Origin: Lasiosphaeris hirsuta
Taxonomy: Eukaryota > Ascomycota > Sordariomycetes > Sordariales > Lasiosphaeriaceae
Direction: 5' to 3'
DNA: 64,000 bases
Assembly (NCBI GenBank): GCA_030549175.1
Contig: JAUKUA010000003.1
Span: 5,642,001 to 5,706,000 of the forward strand
Both the position numbers and the translations under genes were made by a program. The notes below the pieces were generated by a model that saw nothing but the letters and a program-made list of their open reading frames with translations, did no database searches and had not been told where the DNA came from. Position 1 is the stretch's first letter. Every line of letters starts with the position of its first letter. Positions 1 to 11,302 of this stretch are shown here, piece after piece.

Positions 1-3000
1 CATACACAGCCCTCCGGCATCGATTTGCTAGCGAAGCTTACGCTCACTGCATGCCGAGGACGAACGACCGCCAACACCTCACGGGGAATGATCAGCACTC
101 CTGCTCAAAATAGCTGGTGAGATTCCCGACCCTCTGGATGGGGCACGGAAACAAAGGAAATCTCCGAATATTTTACGTCGGTTTCGTAACCGTTCGCATC
201 GTCTCTGAAGTTTCAAGTTTCATGAACAAGGCTGGATATCATCAGCCTCTAGGGCTGCAGCTCACAGCGACCCTGAGCCTCAGGGCACGGTGCACTCAGC
301 CTAGCAGCTTACTGCACGCTCCTGCATGCTGCACGGGTGGCACTCCTGTCGCGTCTCAGGCGAAATTGGAATGGGCCGTCTAGGCCTAGCTACCATCAGC
401 AAGCAAGCACATGACTGGCCAAGCAAGACATCAACCAGTGCGGCTTGCGCTCAGATCAATACCGTTTTTCGAATAGGGGACAATACGCACATTCCCCCCG
501 CGGGCAGTGGTAAGGCTGCGAGGGTTCAGGTTTGGAGTTGATATGTCCCCGCACGTGGGAGACGCCCAAGCACGCAACATGCCAAGATTCCGCCGTTGTT
601 CCAACCCCCAATCCCTACACTGTTTCCCCTCAAAGCCACCGACCTGGGATCCAACTCCAGCCTTCGCTTGTCCCTTCCTTTGACCAGAAAAGGGGCGATC
701 TACACACGTAACGTCGTCCGCATATTTGCATCCTCAGAAGGCCGAGTGGCTTGAGAGAGCAAGTATTCGTTATGTGTATGTACAGTCGGAACTGGGATTG
801 CGGTCCCATATTCGTCCATTTTTTTTTTGGTACCGCATCCTGCCTTTTTCTCTAGGTTTCTTGCCGACGTTGCAGCTTGGCTCTGATGACCGAGGTGGCT
901 TCCTCCTTTCCGAGGGGCTCCGCTAGCACGTTCTATTGCCCCTGAGCACCACATCACCTTCTAGTGAGCTCTGAAAACCGGCACATATTTTGAGCACTGA
1001 TGCCTCCAGTCTTGGGAAACCAAGGTCCGTGAGAGCTGAACATGTCCGCAAAAGGGATCGTCAAGCAACCTGGGGAAAAGGAGGCGCGAGGCTCACAAAG
1101 CGACTCTGGCATCTAGACCGTCGAGCTACCTACTCCCCCACGGAGGACTATTGGGGACGTGCTGCCCGCTCAAATACGCTACAGCGGTCTAAGTCAGCTG
1201 CAAGGAATCACCTCCAAGAAAGGAGGTGGGTGCATACTATCGCGTCAGCCTTCAGTTTCCCAGTTGGTGCGAACATGACCAAGTTGTCGCATTTTGCCGA
1301 CGCTGTCTCCCGCCTGGGGTTTCCCTGATATGACACTGTCTGCCCGGCCTGGTTAACTGTGCCGCAGCGCCGCTTTGGCCGGTATCACGGGTTCCCTGGA
1401 AAAGATTGACCCGGGCCGTGTCGGCAACCATGAGTTCGCGCCTAGTTGCGCATGGTGCGGAGTAACTACCTCGAGGATTGAGGATGGATTCCACAGCAGA
1501 AGCCATTGCATACTTCCTGGTGGCTGCAACAGCAGGCTGCCGAGATCACAGTCAACAGGATTCTACAGTGGGAAGCTAAACGGTGTTGCCACCACCTCAC
1601 CACGTATGCACGATGCTGACCTGGAGCTAGCAGATCGCTACGCAGCAGTGCAACCTGCACGCTATGGCGAACCCACCCAATCGAGCAGGTCGCCTCAAGG
1701 ACAAGAGAACAGGGGTCCGTACACGGCACTAACGCCGATGGAGAGCACGATGGTAGCCTCCCCGCCATGGACCGGGACGGGGTCTCAGGCCGAGCCGTGG
1801 ACAATGGACGGTTTCAATCTCCACACTGGCACCTACGGAGCAGACCAAGACGCAGCTTGCAGAGCTTGCGCAGCTAATCAATATTTCAATCTCTGCGTGG
1901 CGTCTTAATGGTTGTCGCATATTGTCGCCGCGATCGCGTGGCGCAAGTCTGGCCAATCGCACGCCCTCTGGCCTCTCTGGCCTACCGCCAGGCGCTTAGA
2001 AGCGCGTCGGATGCAGCTCGTTCAACCCCGTCGGTCAATATCGTTCGTTCTTCAGGCGACCCTAGCGCAGATAACCGCACCTGCGTCGCCAACACACGAC
2101 GAAGGTTGCATGCTTCTGGGCGTTTTACCTGTCGGAGTCAGGAAAGTCTTGGTCACACAGCTGCGAGTGGCCATGCCGACCTCTCTCTCGCCGAATTTTG
2201 CCGCGACGGACATGCGATCCCTTGACGATCCTCCGGCGGTGAGGCCTGAGATGGGTCGGACGAGGGTGGTCGTTGATGGATGCTCCAGTCGAATACTGTG
2301 CTGCCATCAGTCATGCATGTCGGCGGCGGCGAAGCGCGCTAGAGATTGGCTAGTTGGCGCGAGGGCGACCTGATAGCCGACCTTTCCGCGAGAAGTCCTG
2401 CCGCTAACCATCCAACCATTCGACGACACAAGCGAGGTGGCACCTCTACTTCTTCTCTGCTTCCAGCTGCCAAGTTTCCGCGCGGGGCCATCCACTGTCG
2501 ATATTGTTCGCGGAACTGTGCCGTCTGCAATAATGTGGATATATGCCCGGCCCTTTCACATGATGACTTGCTTGCTTCTGCGGCGGAGGGTACAGATGTA
2601 CTGGCAGTTGGCTGTTACAGTGGGCAGTGGAACCAACCGTCGGTTGGCGATGCAAGAGGAGATGGAGAACTTGTGTGCTGGCAAGCCACGCTGTTGATGC
2701 CCGAGTCACGGCTTAAGGATTGGACAGTAGTTTGCACGGATGGCATTCCTTCGGCCAAGGGGTTGACAAAGTGGTGCATACCTGATACGCTTTTCTTCCT
2801 TTGACCGGCACTGGCCAAGTGGCTGATTCCCACATCAAGCACAGCGGGTGATGGTCCCGGATTAGGGACTACACATGCTCAATCACCACAGGAATTGCGG
2901 CACTGCCGACCAAGCATTTCCCCCATCTTCCGGTGCCCGGTATCTTGATGCACGAGATAAATTTTGCCGCGTCGAAATGAAGCTTCATTCCCTCGGAGTC

Positions 3001-5455
3001 GGGCACGGCTGAGGTCGTGTCTGGTGGCCGTTGTCGTCTATGCCCGACCGATCGCAAGAGTGCAGAACCTGAACCAACTGCATATGTGCTTACAGATGCA
3101 CGACGCAGAAACGGGTCAACTGAGGCGCTGCGGCATTTGGTTCGCTTGCTGGTTTTCTCATGACCCGAATCTCTGGATTGCAAGTGCCAACTTGCGAGCT
3201 TTTCTTTCTGTCGGGCTCGCGTTTCGGCGACCTGGCTGAGGGTGGTGGCGGTGTACGTGCAGATGGAACTGCGTTGTATGTGATGTAGCCGACGAATTGG
3301 CATCGGCCGTGGTCTTGACGCCATGGGCCGTGGCATGTGGTGGCTCGTCACGACAAACATTTCTTTCTTCGGATCCTCAGACTATTGTTTTGTTTCTTAC
3401 AAGGAAGTCTGCCTTGGCTGGAGGTCTCTGTCTGGGCCGTTGAGCAGCGTCCATTCCACCTGGGAATCCGCATACGGAACTGCTGTGGCCCCCCCCCCCC
3501 CCCCCGGCAGCGAGCAGCGGTCGAGCATTGACTACCGACCCGGCCGTGACCCAGCGGCACATCAGTCCAAGCTACGGTGACCGCGCGGCCGTGTGCATTC
3601 CTAAAGGCCGCGTGCAGGGCCCGTTTCTGTGGCCAACCCGACAGAGCAGAGAGAGGCACACTCTGCGCGCTTATCATGGCTAGCTCGGATAGGCCGCCCT
3701 GAGTGGCTGGCCTGTCGGCTGTGGCCCATTGGGGGTGGAGGGGGAGGGGACGCAGTTGGCTGAGTGTAGGTGTAGGGGCGCTTGTTTGTGTGGTTGTTGG
3801 TGGCGGCTATTTTGCCACTTTTTTATGGGTTCGCATGGGTTGAGGCGGGAACGTGGCGGGGTGGTTTGGATATGGGATGGGAGAGTGAGAAGGCGTGGGA
3901 TGGTGTGGGGGAGGGGGTAGGTCTGCCATTCTCGGGTATTTAATGGCTCGGATGTCTGGCGGGTTAGGTTGTTTAGTCGGGGTGTTGGAGTTCTGAGTCA
4001 ACATCACCGAACGGAAGGGCATTCTTAGGTCTTGACTGCGGCTCTGGCTTCTGGGGAAATACCGCTGGACCTTGCAGTGCACGTCATGTGGTAGTTTTGC
4101 CTGGCCGGTCGCCTCCAGACCGTCTACGTGGGCAAGTAATATGGCTAGGCGGCCAAGTCGCGCGCTTGAGACCACGGGCTTCACTGGTGGAGGTATGCTT
4201 GTTTGCGCTGCTCTGCAGGGAGGTTGTGTGGAGGATTCTTCCAGAGAATGAGGTAGCGTACCTCGAGTAAGAGGAGCGAGGCGCAGGCATTGCATTGATG
4301 ACATTGTCCCGCCTACATTTTGGAGAAAAGGGGAGGGGGGGGTCGAGGCCGAGAGTGTGGTAAGGTATACATGCACGATAGATTAAGAGGCGACCCGGCA
4401 CATGACAGCCCCCATGTGCGTTTTTTAGCACGCTGCTTGGCTCGAGTCCTGTGCATATTCTGGCTCACTCACTTTCTTGCGCGGATGCAGGGGATACAGT
4501 GCATTTGTTGACTGGGTCGGATGGGTGAGATGGGATGAAGACGCGGAGGACGGGTTGGCTGAGTACATCAAGGGATGGGGATGTACTGACCGAGTTGCTG
4601 CGAGTTCTTTCGCCGTTTTAGCGGCTAGGGACGGTCGTGCCTACGGGTGATGATGCACGATGTGCTGCTCTTCTTTTAAGATTTCTGTGCGTATCGACCT
4701 TGACTTGGGAGAGTCTAGCTGAGCTGTTAGGACGGGTAGGGGATTCAAGTGTGTGGTTTTTGTTTGAGGGATGGGTTGTATCCCTATATTCGGCTTGCTT
4801 ATGGCTGTGTAGTATATGGCGGAATAAAGACAAGAAGAGAGAGCTATAGAGGCGGAATAAGGTTTATCGACCCCCTAACAAACCCTAGTTGTCCGTGATG
4901 TATATTTTGATGGAGAACCGAATGGTGTATCGGGTGATACTGGACTCTTAGTGATGAGCCCCTGAGCGCCATCCGGGAAGAGTTTCCACAGAGAGAGTAG
5001 AAAGGGGCATGCCTTTTTGACAAAACCTTCATTGGTAGTAAGCTAAAATGAAGATTGATTTGTTGGGTGGAACTTGATGTGTTCATTTGTTGTTCCCTTT
5101 CTTCAAGATGTTGCTTGACACCAGTGACCCTCTCCACGGTCCCCATGCGATCTTCCTCCGTTGTTCGAGGTACCCCTACGTGATCCACACGAGGACTCCC
5201 CTTCGTGAGAACATGGAGGGGACTAGAGAGTGCCCTGATGTGTGTTTTGCCGGTCGTATTAGAGTTGTTGTCGCCGCACAGCTGCTGGAAGTTCCCGAGC
5301 AAACACCCCTTTTTTTTGGCACACCAGAACCGCCACCGAGCGCCTCATGGAGACGAAGGGACATTTCTGGTCCAGTACGACGCTATCCGCATCACAGAAT
5401 GCCTGCTCTCCCTCCTCGTACCCAATTGTGGAATTGTCTCGTCAATAACAAGCAA
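1..5455. other. Stretch without a supported gene
   Basis: I find no open frame here with a recognisable domain, codon regularity or splice structure. All open frames are short and overlap in several frames. The stretch includes a 17-C tract (3489-3505) and a G-rich, purine-skewed strand around 3725-3925. A minus-strand frame at 2869-3360 (163 codons) is the longest coherent one near 3 kb but resembles nothing I know. Degraded repeats could be present, but I cannot demonstrate this without comparison to other genome copies. Confidence 0.6.
3489..3505. repeat. Mononucleotide C17 tract
   Basis: An uninterrupted run of 17 C lies in a region with no supported gene. It is one of several long homopolymers in the window. 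The others of comparable or greater length fall inside introns or just upstream of a start codon. Confidence 0.95.
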
Positions 5456-5538
5456 GGGGGTGTGGCTCAGTTGGTAGAGCGTTCGCTTAGCAGCTTCTCA
5501 ACTGCGAAAGGTCCTGAGTTCGATTCTTAGCTCCTCCA
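5456..5538 (+). tRNA. tRNA-Ala (anticodon AGC) with a 10-nt intron
   Basis: The sequence folds as a tRNA. The acceptor strand GGGGGTG pairs with CTCCTCC (one T-T mismatch and one G-T pair), with discriminator A at 5538. The D stem is GCTC/GAGC around AGTTGGTA. The anticodon stem is TTCGC/GCGAA (5482-5486 and 5504-5508), and the T arm is CTGAG-TTCGATT-CTTAG. The anticodon is AGC at 5489-5491. The intron GCTTCTCAAC (5493-5502) follows position 37, the usual intron site of nuclear tRNAs. The mismatch in the acceptor and the weak T stem suggest some decay, so reduced function is possible. Internal A and B box sequences are present. Confidence 0.85.
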
Positions 5539-6181
5539 TAATTTGTCTGTCAACAGTGGTGTTAGCATCTGTTGGCATTTCTTTTTGGCGGTATTGAATG
5601 AGTTTTTAACTGTGGACAACTGCCAGACTGATCTTGTCACCCCTTTTCACCCCCCTTGGACGTCCGCTTAGGGTTAGGGTCTGGACACAACCCCTATTCC
5701 TCCACCATCACGGACTGGTCTTTACATTGTTGATTCTCAAAACGGATTCGGCACTGAATAAACCGCTATCCTTTGTGTTTTGTGATTATGCCAATACAAA
5801 GAGCTTGGAGGAAAGCCAGTAGTTTGGATGACTAGAAGCTCCTACCGGGGCAGTTGGAAGTCGAGGTTATCCTCATCAAGACCTACCTTGTCGCCATTTT
5901 CAAGCATTGGTCGTATAGCCCGTTGAAACATGAACGATGAGACTTGAATCTGAGAATAACCATCATTACGTGGTCGCCTTCTCAAGCAACAGGGCTGACG
6001 GAGATGTAACTCTTGGCGTTGCGATGGTGAGATTTTAGGGGCTGGGACGACTTCAGCTCGACACTTGGGCGTGTCATATCAACGTGGCACCATCATAATA
6101 TACCTCTGTTAGCTATTGCGGCTCTATCCAGGCTGTGCCTTCTAAATGCGCCTGTACATCCTCTCCGTCTAATCCACCTCT
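5539..6181. other. Intergenic; contains two telomere-type TTAGGG units
   Basis: There is no supported gene. The sequence TTAGGGTTAGGG occurs at 5668-5679, two units of the fungal telomere repeat. Two units can occur by chance and do not show a former chromosome end. Confidence 0.6.
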
Positions 6182-7278
6182 CTAACCCAGAGGAAAGCTG
6201 CCGATAGCTCCATCCTCCCCACCATCAAACAATGCGTTCGTCCCATCTAGCGCGGCAAAATGTTGCGCAAACTCCATGCCCTTGCGACGCTCCTGCTCGA
6301 CGTGCCTCCAGCCCCACTCGTTCTGCCCGTTGATCTCGCCCAGCTCATCCAGGGTACCGCACCCCGTCTCGCCCCCACGCCAGCCATCGCCGGGACGCGG
6401 CGGCAGCAGCCCGTTGGCCTCGACGACGATGGCTGGGTGGACGGTGAACCGGCCCAGCTTGAAGACGTACTTACTCATGGCGGTGGCGATGACGAACTTG
6501 GACCAATCGTGCACCTCGGTGGTCCCATCGGCGGCCACGACACGCGTGGGGCCCATACGGCCGCCCGGGCCGCCGTCCCACGCCGTCGGGCGGACCTTGC
6601 CCTTGACGACGAAGTGGGTGACAATGTACAGCCACTTGCGGTCCCACGCCAGGATGCGCGACCACATCTCGTAGCCCTGCAGCGGCGCGATTTCCTTGCG
6701 GAAGCTGCAGAAGACGGCGCCCAGCCCGATGCCGAAGCTACCCTTGATCACCTCGCCGTCCCGGCCGAGGACGAGCTTGTTCTTGGCATTGTCGCCGACG
6801 CGGGGCATGGCGGGGCCGAGCAGGTGGGTGATGAGGTGGGAGCGGGACACGTCGAGGTCGGAGAAGTAGGTCGAATTGGACTTGTGCATATTGTAGTCGG
6901 TCTCGAGCAGCGAGGTGCGGCTCGACGTGACGCTGAAGTGGAACAGGGAGCGCGGGGCGAGGGTCTTTTTCGGGCGGCGGACGACGTGGTAGAGGAAGGC
7001 GTGGAAAACGCGGACCTGCGGGGGCGTGCTTGTTAGCTTTTGCTTTCCTGCCGGGTGAGAAGGGGAAGACGTGCGGTCCAGGCCAGGGGCAGGCTCTTCC
7101 AGTTCGTCAGGAAGAACATGACCAGCAGGATGCGGCTTATCCGACCAGGGCCCGTCAGGAAGTTTGTGAGAAGCAGCCGCCAGTCGACATAGAGAGCCCG
7201 GTGTCCCGCATACGCGACGGCCGCCGCGCTCGCGGGCACGAAGACAGGGTAGAAGAGAGCGAGGGTGCCGACGGCCAT
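6182..7278 (-). CDS. THEM6-like hotdog thioesterase-fold protein, membrane-anchored
   Basis: Two exons (7278-7075 and 7015-6182) encode about 345 residues. The N terminus from the ATG at 7278 is hydrophobic (Leu/Ala/Val/Phe-rich) and likely a membrane anchor. The only upstream in-frame option is a TTG followed further up by a stop, so 7278 is the preferred start. The body carries the family pattern TSSRTSLLETDYNMHKSNST, followed by YFSDLDVSR and RSHLITHLLG, as in THEM6/DSCD75-like proteins with a thioesterase (hotdog) fold. The substrate is unknown. The intron (7016-7074) starts with GC rather than GT (GCACGT) and ends in CAG. This choice keeps the frame and gives the expected join between the TM-proximal Trp-Thr and VRVFHAFLYH. 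The adjacent divergent gene is another hotdog thioesterase. Fold assignment is fairly sure; activity is inferred. Confidence 0.8.
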
Positions 7279-8502
7279 GATGGAGGCCAGGGCGACAGCC
7301 AAAGAATGTGTTGCAGCGCCCGTCTATCGGATCTTGTCACTCTTCGCGGGTGGAAAGAGGCGGCGGTCTCCTCGCAGGCCGGCGAACAAAAAGAGGACGA
7401 TAACGACAATCCAAAGAGGGATATTGCGCGCGAAGCAAAAGAGGGTGCTGCCGCACTTGGAAAGGAGGGCAGAAGAATTAGCGGACCCCGGAAAGGGCAT
7501 GACAACCGGCGGGCGGGGCACGCCTCTTGTATTTATTTATGTTGACGCGACCGGGAAGCCTTCCATTTTGGCCAGGCGCCGAGCATTCCGTCCGTGGGTG
7601 GGTGGATGGCTCTGATTGAGTGCGGTTGGAGAGGGGGGTGGAACGTCGCGCGAACGTGGAGGTCCCAGAGCGGTCCCGAGCGGTCCCAGGCATGCTTATC
7701 GCTGATAGCTGCTGGGTGGGACGGACTGCCCTGCTTCCCTATCTGAACTTGCGACGAGCCGAGGCACGGCCTTGCCGCTCGACTCGGACTCTGATTCGGA
7801 AGCGGCAACCGGGGAGTAATCACGCCGAAGGCGAGGTTTTTACGAATCTTGTGAGAAGGAATGATAAAAGGGGTTGAGGATATCCTGACCTAAAAAAACA
7901 CGGCGGGACAATAGGCTAAGTATCTGTCAACAGCAGCTGGGAAAGGGGTGGGACGCTCAACCCTAACCCCCGAGATGACCTCCAAGTCTGTCGTGCATCG
8001 CGAGCTCTGTCTCATATCGAGATGGTTACAATTAGCATCTACGTCACGGAAAAGAACCTGCTTCCAGTAATAGTAAGTCAACAGCTGCTGTGCTCTCATT
8101 CACCTTCATTTTAATTGGGTCTCGTCATGGTATTGCGCGTCTTGGCTTACACAGAAAACGTCCATTAACCCGACCGGGATGAGTGAGTGCCAGGTGTCAA
8201 ATATCGACCTCGCCAGTCCAACCTGACTTGAGAATTGCAGTTCAATTTGGTTACCAAGAGATATATATCTCTGCCCGGCTCCGACTGCAACGCGAGTGGA
8301 GTTGGATATGCCATCGGGCAGCCCCTGAGACGTCTGTAATTACCCGACACCGTTGGCTGTGCTCCGTAGCTCGGCCCAGCGCAGCCCCACCGACCCCTTT
8401 CCTCTTCCACTCCCGACGCTGCGGACGCGGGAAGGCAGTCAGTCAGTCGCGATTTCGCATCGTATATCTAGCCCCTCACCCACCCCACACCCTTTCCCCA
8501 AA
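7279..8502. other. Divergent intergenic region between two thioesterase-fold genes
   Basis: It carries the promoters of the THEM6-like gene (leftward) and the PaaI-type gene (rightward). Open frames on both strands are short or antisense shadows. I see no distinctive element. Confidence 0.5.
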
Positions 8503-9096
8503 ATGGTCTTTACCAAAGGATGCAAAATGACCCCACAAGAAGCGGCGGCGACGCCGGACGTGCTCCACTTCAAGGCGATCCCCTGGTGCGCAGCGCACCT
8601 GAGCTCGTCGCCGGCCGTCGTGGCCGCCCAGTCCTTCAGCCGGCGCGCCAAGCCGCACTACACGGACGCGCTCATCGCGCAGACGCTCAACACGCCCGAT
8701 GCCATCCCGTACTACGCCACCTTCTACACGCCGCCGGCCGACCCGCGCGCGCTGGTGACCGAGGTCGGCGCCTTCCTGACGCTCGGCCCGCTCGTCAACG
8801 GGTGGAGCGGTGTCTGCCACGGCGGCATCGTCATGACCATCCTCGACGAGGTCATGGGCCAGCTGGCCGCCGCCAACAAGGAGCGCGACGTAATGGCCGA
8901 CATCCCGCTCATGACGGCCTACCTGAACACCAAGTTTGTGAAGCCCGTCAGGACGGGCACCACCATCTACGTCGCCGCAAAGTTTGTCAGGCACGAGGGG
9001 AGGAAGTACTGGTCCGAGGCCGAGGTGCAGGACGAGAGCGGGACCGTCCTGGCCAAGGGAGAGGCCTTGTTCGTCATGTTGAAGGCCAAGCTGTGA
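8503..9096 (+). CDS. PaaI/4HBT-type hotdog thioesterase
   Basis: A single exon encodes 197 residues. The ATG at 8503 sits in a good context (CCAAAATGG); an upstream in-frame ATG at 8353 would add a low-complexity Pro/Ser-rich tail and is less likely. Residues about 99-119 (NGWSGVCHGGIVMTILDEVMG region) are the hotdog signature, with HGG at 106-108 and the acidic pair DE at 115-116 at the usual active-site helix. A following strand pattern (LNTKFVKPVRTGTTIYVAAK) fits the hotdog beta sheet. This family hydrolyses acyl-CoA thioesters; the substrate here cannot be read from sequence. It lies between a THEM6-like gene and an MDR oxidoreductase, which suggests acyl or carbonyl metabolism but no operon-like logic. 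Confidence 0.88.
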   Translation: MVFTKGCKMTPQEAAATPDVLHFKAIPWCAAHLSSSPAVVAAQSFSRRAKPHYTDALIAQTLNTPDAIPYYATFYTPPADPRALVTEVGAFLTLGPLVNGWSGVCHGGIVMTILDEVMGQLAAANKERDVMADIPLMTAYLNTKFVKPVRTGTTIYVAAKFVRHEGRKYWSEAEVQDESGTVLAKGEALFVMLKAKL

Positions 9097-9266
9097 GCGG
9101 GCTGCGGTGGTGGTGCATTATTACGGCATATTAGATGGGAGTTGGCAATTGTTTCAATGCAGCCATGCGAATCAAATAGGGGGGCTTTGTACTTTTGGAC
9201 TTGACAGACGGTAGACTCTAGAGGCATGTGCCTAACACACCCAGAAATTCAATGGCAAAATCACAC

Positions 9267-9472
9267 TCAAGACACCCTAATGACAACCTTGCCCACATGC
9301 TTCCCCGACCAGAGGTAATCAAACGCCGCCTGCGAATCCTCAAAGTCGAAAATGCGGCTATCGACCAGCGGCTTCAGACTGACCTCTTTCTCCTCAAAGA
9401 ACTGGTTCAGCGCCTCGTACTCGACTCTCGAGCCGCACGTGATGCCCCTGAAAAGATGTCAGAGATCCAACT

Positions 9473-9505
<33 letters not shown>

Positions 9506-10578
9506 CCTTTTCCTGAAGAGCAGACTTACTGGATCTTGGCCGTCTTCCCAATCAACCCCAGCAACAGACCCGGGTTCCAGTCGGCCGTCATGCCCGCGAG
9601 GAAGCCCACCACCGAGATGGTACCGTAGTAGGGCGCGAGCGACTCGAGGTCAGCGGGGATCCCCGCGGGCCCGTTGTTGTTGACGATGATATCGACGCCC
9701 TTGCCGCTGGTGAGCCGCTTGACCTCGGCAGCCTGGTCCGGGGCGGTGCGGTAGTTGTACCCCAGGAGATCCGGAACCCCAAGGCTCTTGCGGATCGCCT
9801 CGAGCTTCGCGTCCGACGACGACGTGATGATGGGCGTGAGGCCGCCGGCGAGCGCAATCAAGAGCGCAAACATGCTCACGCCACCGGTGCCTGGGTCTGT
9901 ATCAGAAATCCTTCTCTCTTTGGTTTGGTTTCCATCGCGGAGGAGAGAGAAACCCACCCTGGATCAGAACCGACTTCCCCTTGCCCAGACTCGCGGGCGC
10001 GTTGAGCGCATTCCACGCCGTGACGCCGGCGCACGCAATCGTCGAAGCCTAAAAGAGAACCCGTCACCAACACACTTCTCCCAATTTGGGGGGGGGGGGG
10101 GGGAGATAAAGAAAACTCACCTCCTCCCACGACAAATGCTCCGGCACGCGCACCAGCACGCGTTCATCCCAAACCGCCCACTCCCTCAACACGCCATCCA
10201 CATCCCCGCCCAAACCCACATGTCCCCCCTCGGCAATCTCACCATCCACATTCGCTAGGTCCAGATTGGGACTGACCCGATCGCCCACCACGAACCGCCC
10301 CACGGCCGCGCCCACGGCGACCACCTCGCCCGCGCAGTCCGACCCGGGAACCCCCTCCGGGACCACCCCCCCGGGTACCCGCCCCGCAGCATCAGCACGT
10401 CGCGGTAGTTGAGGGCGACGGCGCGGACGCGCAGGAGCACGTCATGCGGCCCGAGGCCTGAGGCGGGGAGGGTGGGTTCGCTGGTGAGGACGAGGGGGAG
10501 GGGGGTGGACGGCGAGGGGGGCGCGGTCGTGGGTGCCCGGCGGAAGACGCGGGAGGTAGTGGGGATGGTTGGGGCCAT
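9267..10578 (-). CDS. Medium-chain dehydrogenase/reductase (quinone oxidoreductase or zinc-ADH-like), one-base frameshift
   Basis: Four exons (10578-10121, 10048-9958, 9890-9530, 9447-9267) give 1091 nt, one base short of 364 codons. The N domain reads HDVLLRVRAVALNYRDVLML, then VPGSDCAGEVVAVG, the MDR substrate-domain signature. The cofactor domain shows VLIQGTGGVS at an exon join, the Rossmann glycine motif. The C terminus has the expected AAFDYLWSGKHVGKVVIRVS. The frame breaks at a run of seven C on the plus strand (10366-10372); one more base restores a complete protein of normal length (about 363 aa). All introns have GT-AG ends. Introns 1 and 3 contain G16 (10088-10103) and T31 (9475-9505) on the plus strand. 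The break may be a sequencing or assembly error, or a real null allele. Confidence 0.85.
9475..9505. repeat. T31 tract inside intron 3 of the MDR gene
   Basis: An uninterrupted run of 31 T lies on the plus strand (A31 in the sense of the gene), within the intron at 9448-9529 and close to the donor side. Confidence 0.95.
10088..10103. repeat. G16 tract inside intron 1 of the MDR gene
   Basis: A run of 16 G on the plus strand (C16 in the sense strand) lies about 17 nt downstream of the GTGAGT donor of intron 1. Confidence 0.95.
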
Positions 10579-11302
10579 TGCCTATGTTTTACCTTGTGGG
10601 TGGGATATGGGGGATGGGTTGGGTGTTGCGATGCTCGAGGGGAAGAATTGTTGATTTTCAGAACTCGTCTTTTTTTTTTTTTTTTCATAGTTACCTAGGG
10701 GGAGCCTCGAGACTTAATATATTGCTGTTCGTCTGACGGCCCGGCAGATGGCGACATGGTGATGGGAGGTTCGAGTGCTGAGTCACGGGGTGGCATGGCA
10801 CGCTGGTCTAGAGTTGGACGCCTCTTTCAGGCCATTAATAATGATACAAGGGCAACCTCCGGTTTCCCGTGGCTGCCTTGCCTCCTCGCGCAGCTCAGTC
10901 TGCTGAGAGTAGGAGGGGTTACTTCCGTTCCTGGGCCGATGCGATCGAGCGGCCCGGAGATATTATAGCCGGTCCGCGGCGATTCGCTGCATATTTGGAG
11001 CTATCGCCTGGCTGGCCACAACATTATATACGGGTAGCGCGGTTTGTTCGACAGCGAACCATCTTTGGTTTCGTATCGGGGATGCTAGTCCTCGGAGATA
11101 TTTGGCATTTCTTATTCTTGTTCGGTTCGAAGGCAAAGCTGCTCGGCGACAATTCGGTGTGTTGAATTATTGTCTGGAATTATTTGTCGTTGATTTAATT
11201 CCCACGATATTGTAATTTACTACGCAATCCTTTAGGTACGGGGTATGGTTCTAAAAGGAGCAACGCCAGAGCCAAACACCTACCCAAGGTCACAGCAACC
11301 CT
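10579..11302. other. Intergenic between MDR and HET genes
   Basis: It holds the MDR promoter, including a T16 run (10670-10685) about 90 nt upstream of its ATG, and the 3' flank of the HET gene. No further gene is supported. Confidence 0.5.

Noticed and set aside
2869..3360. 163-codon minus-strand frame
   Set aside because: No recognisable family, start context or introns; other frames overlap it. Left as non-coding.
6260..7036. 258-codon plus-strand frame
   Set aside because: Antisense of the THEM6-like gene; no family pattern.
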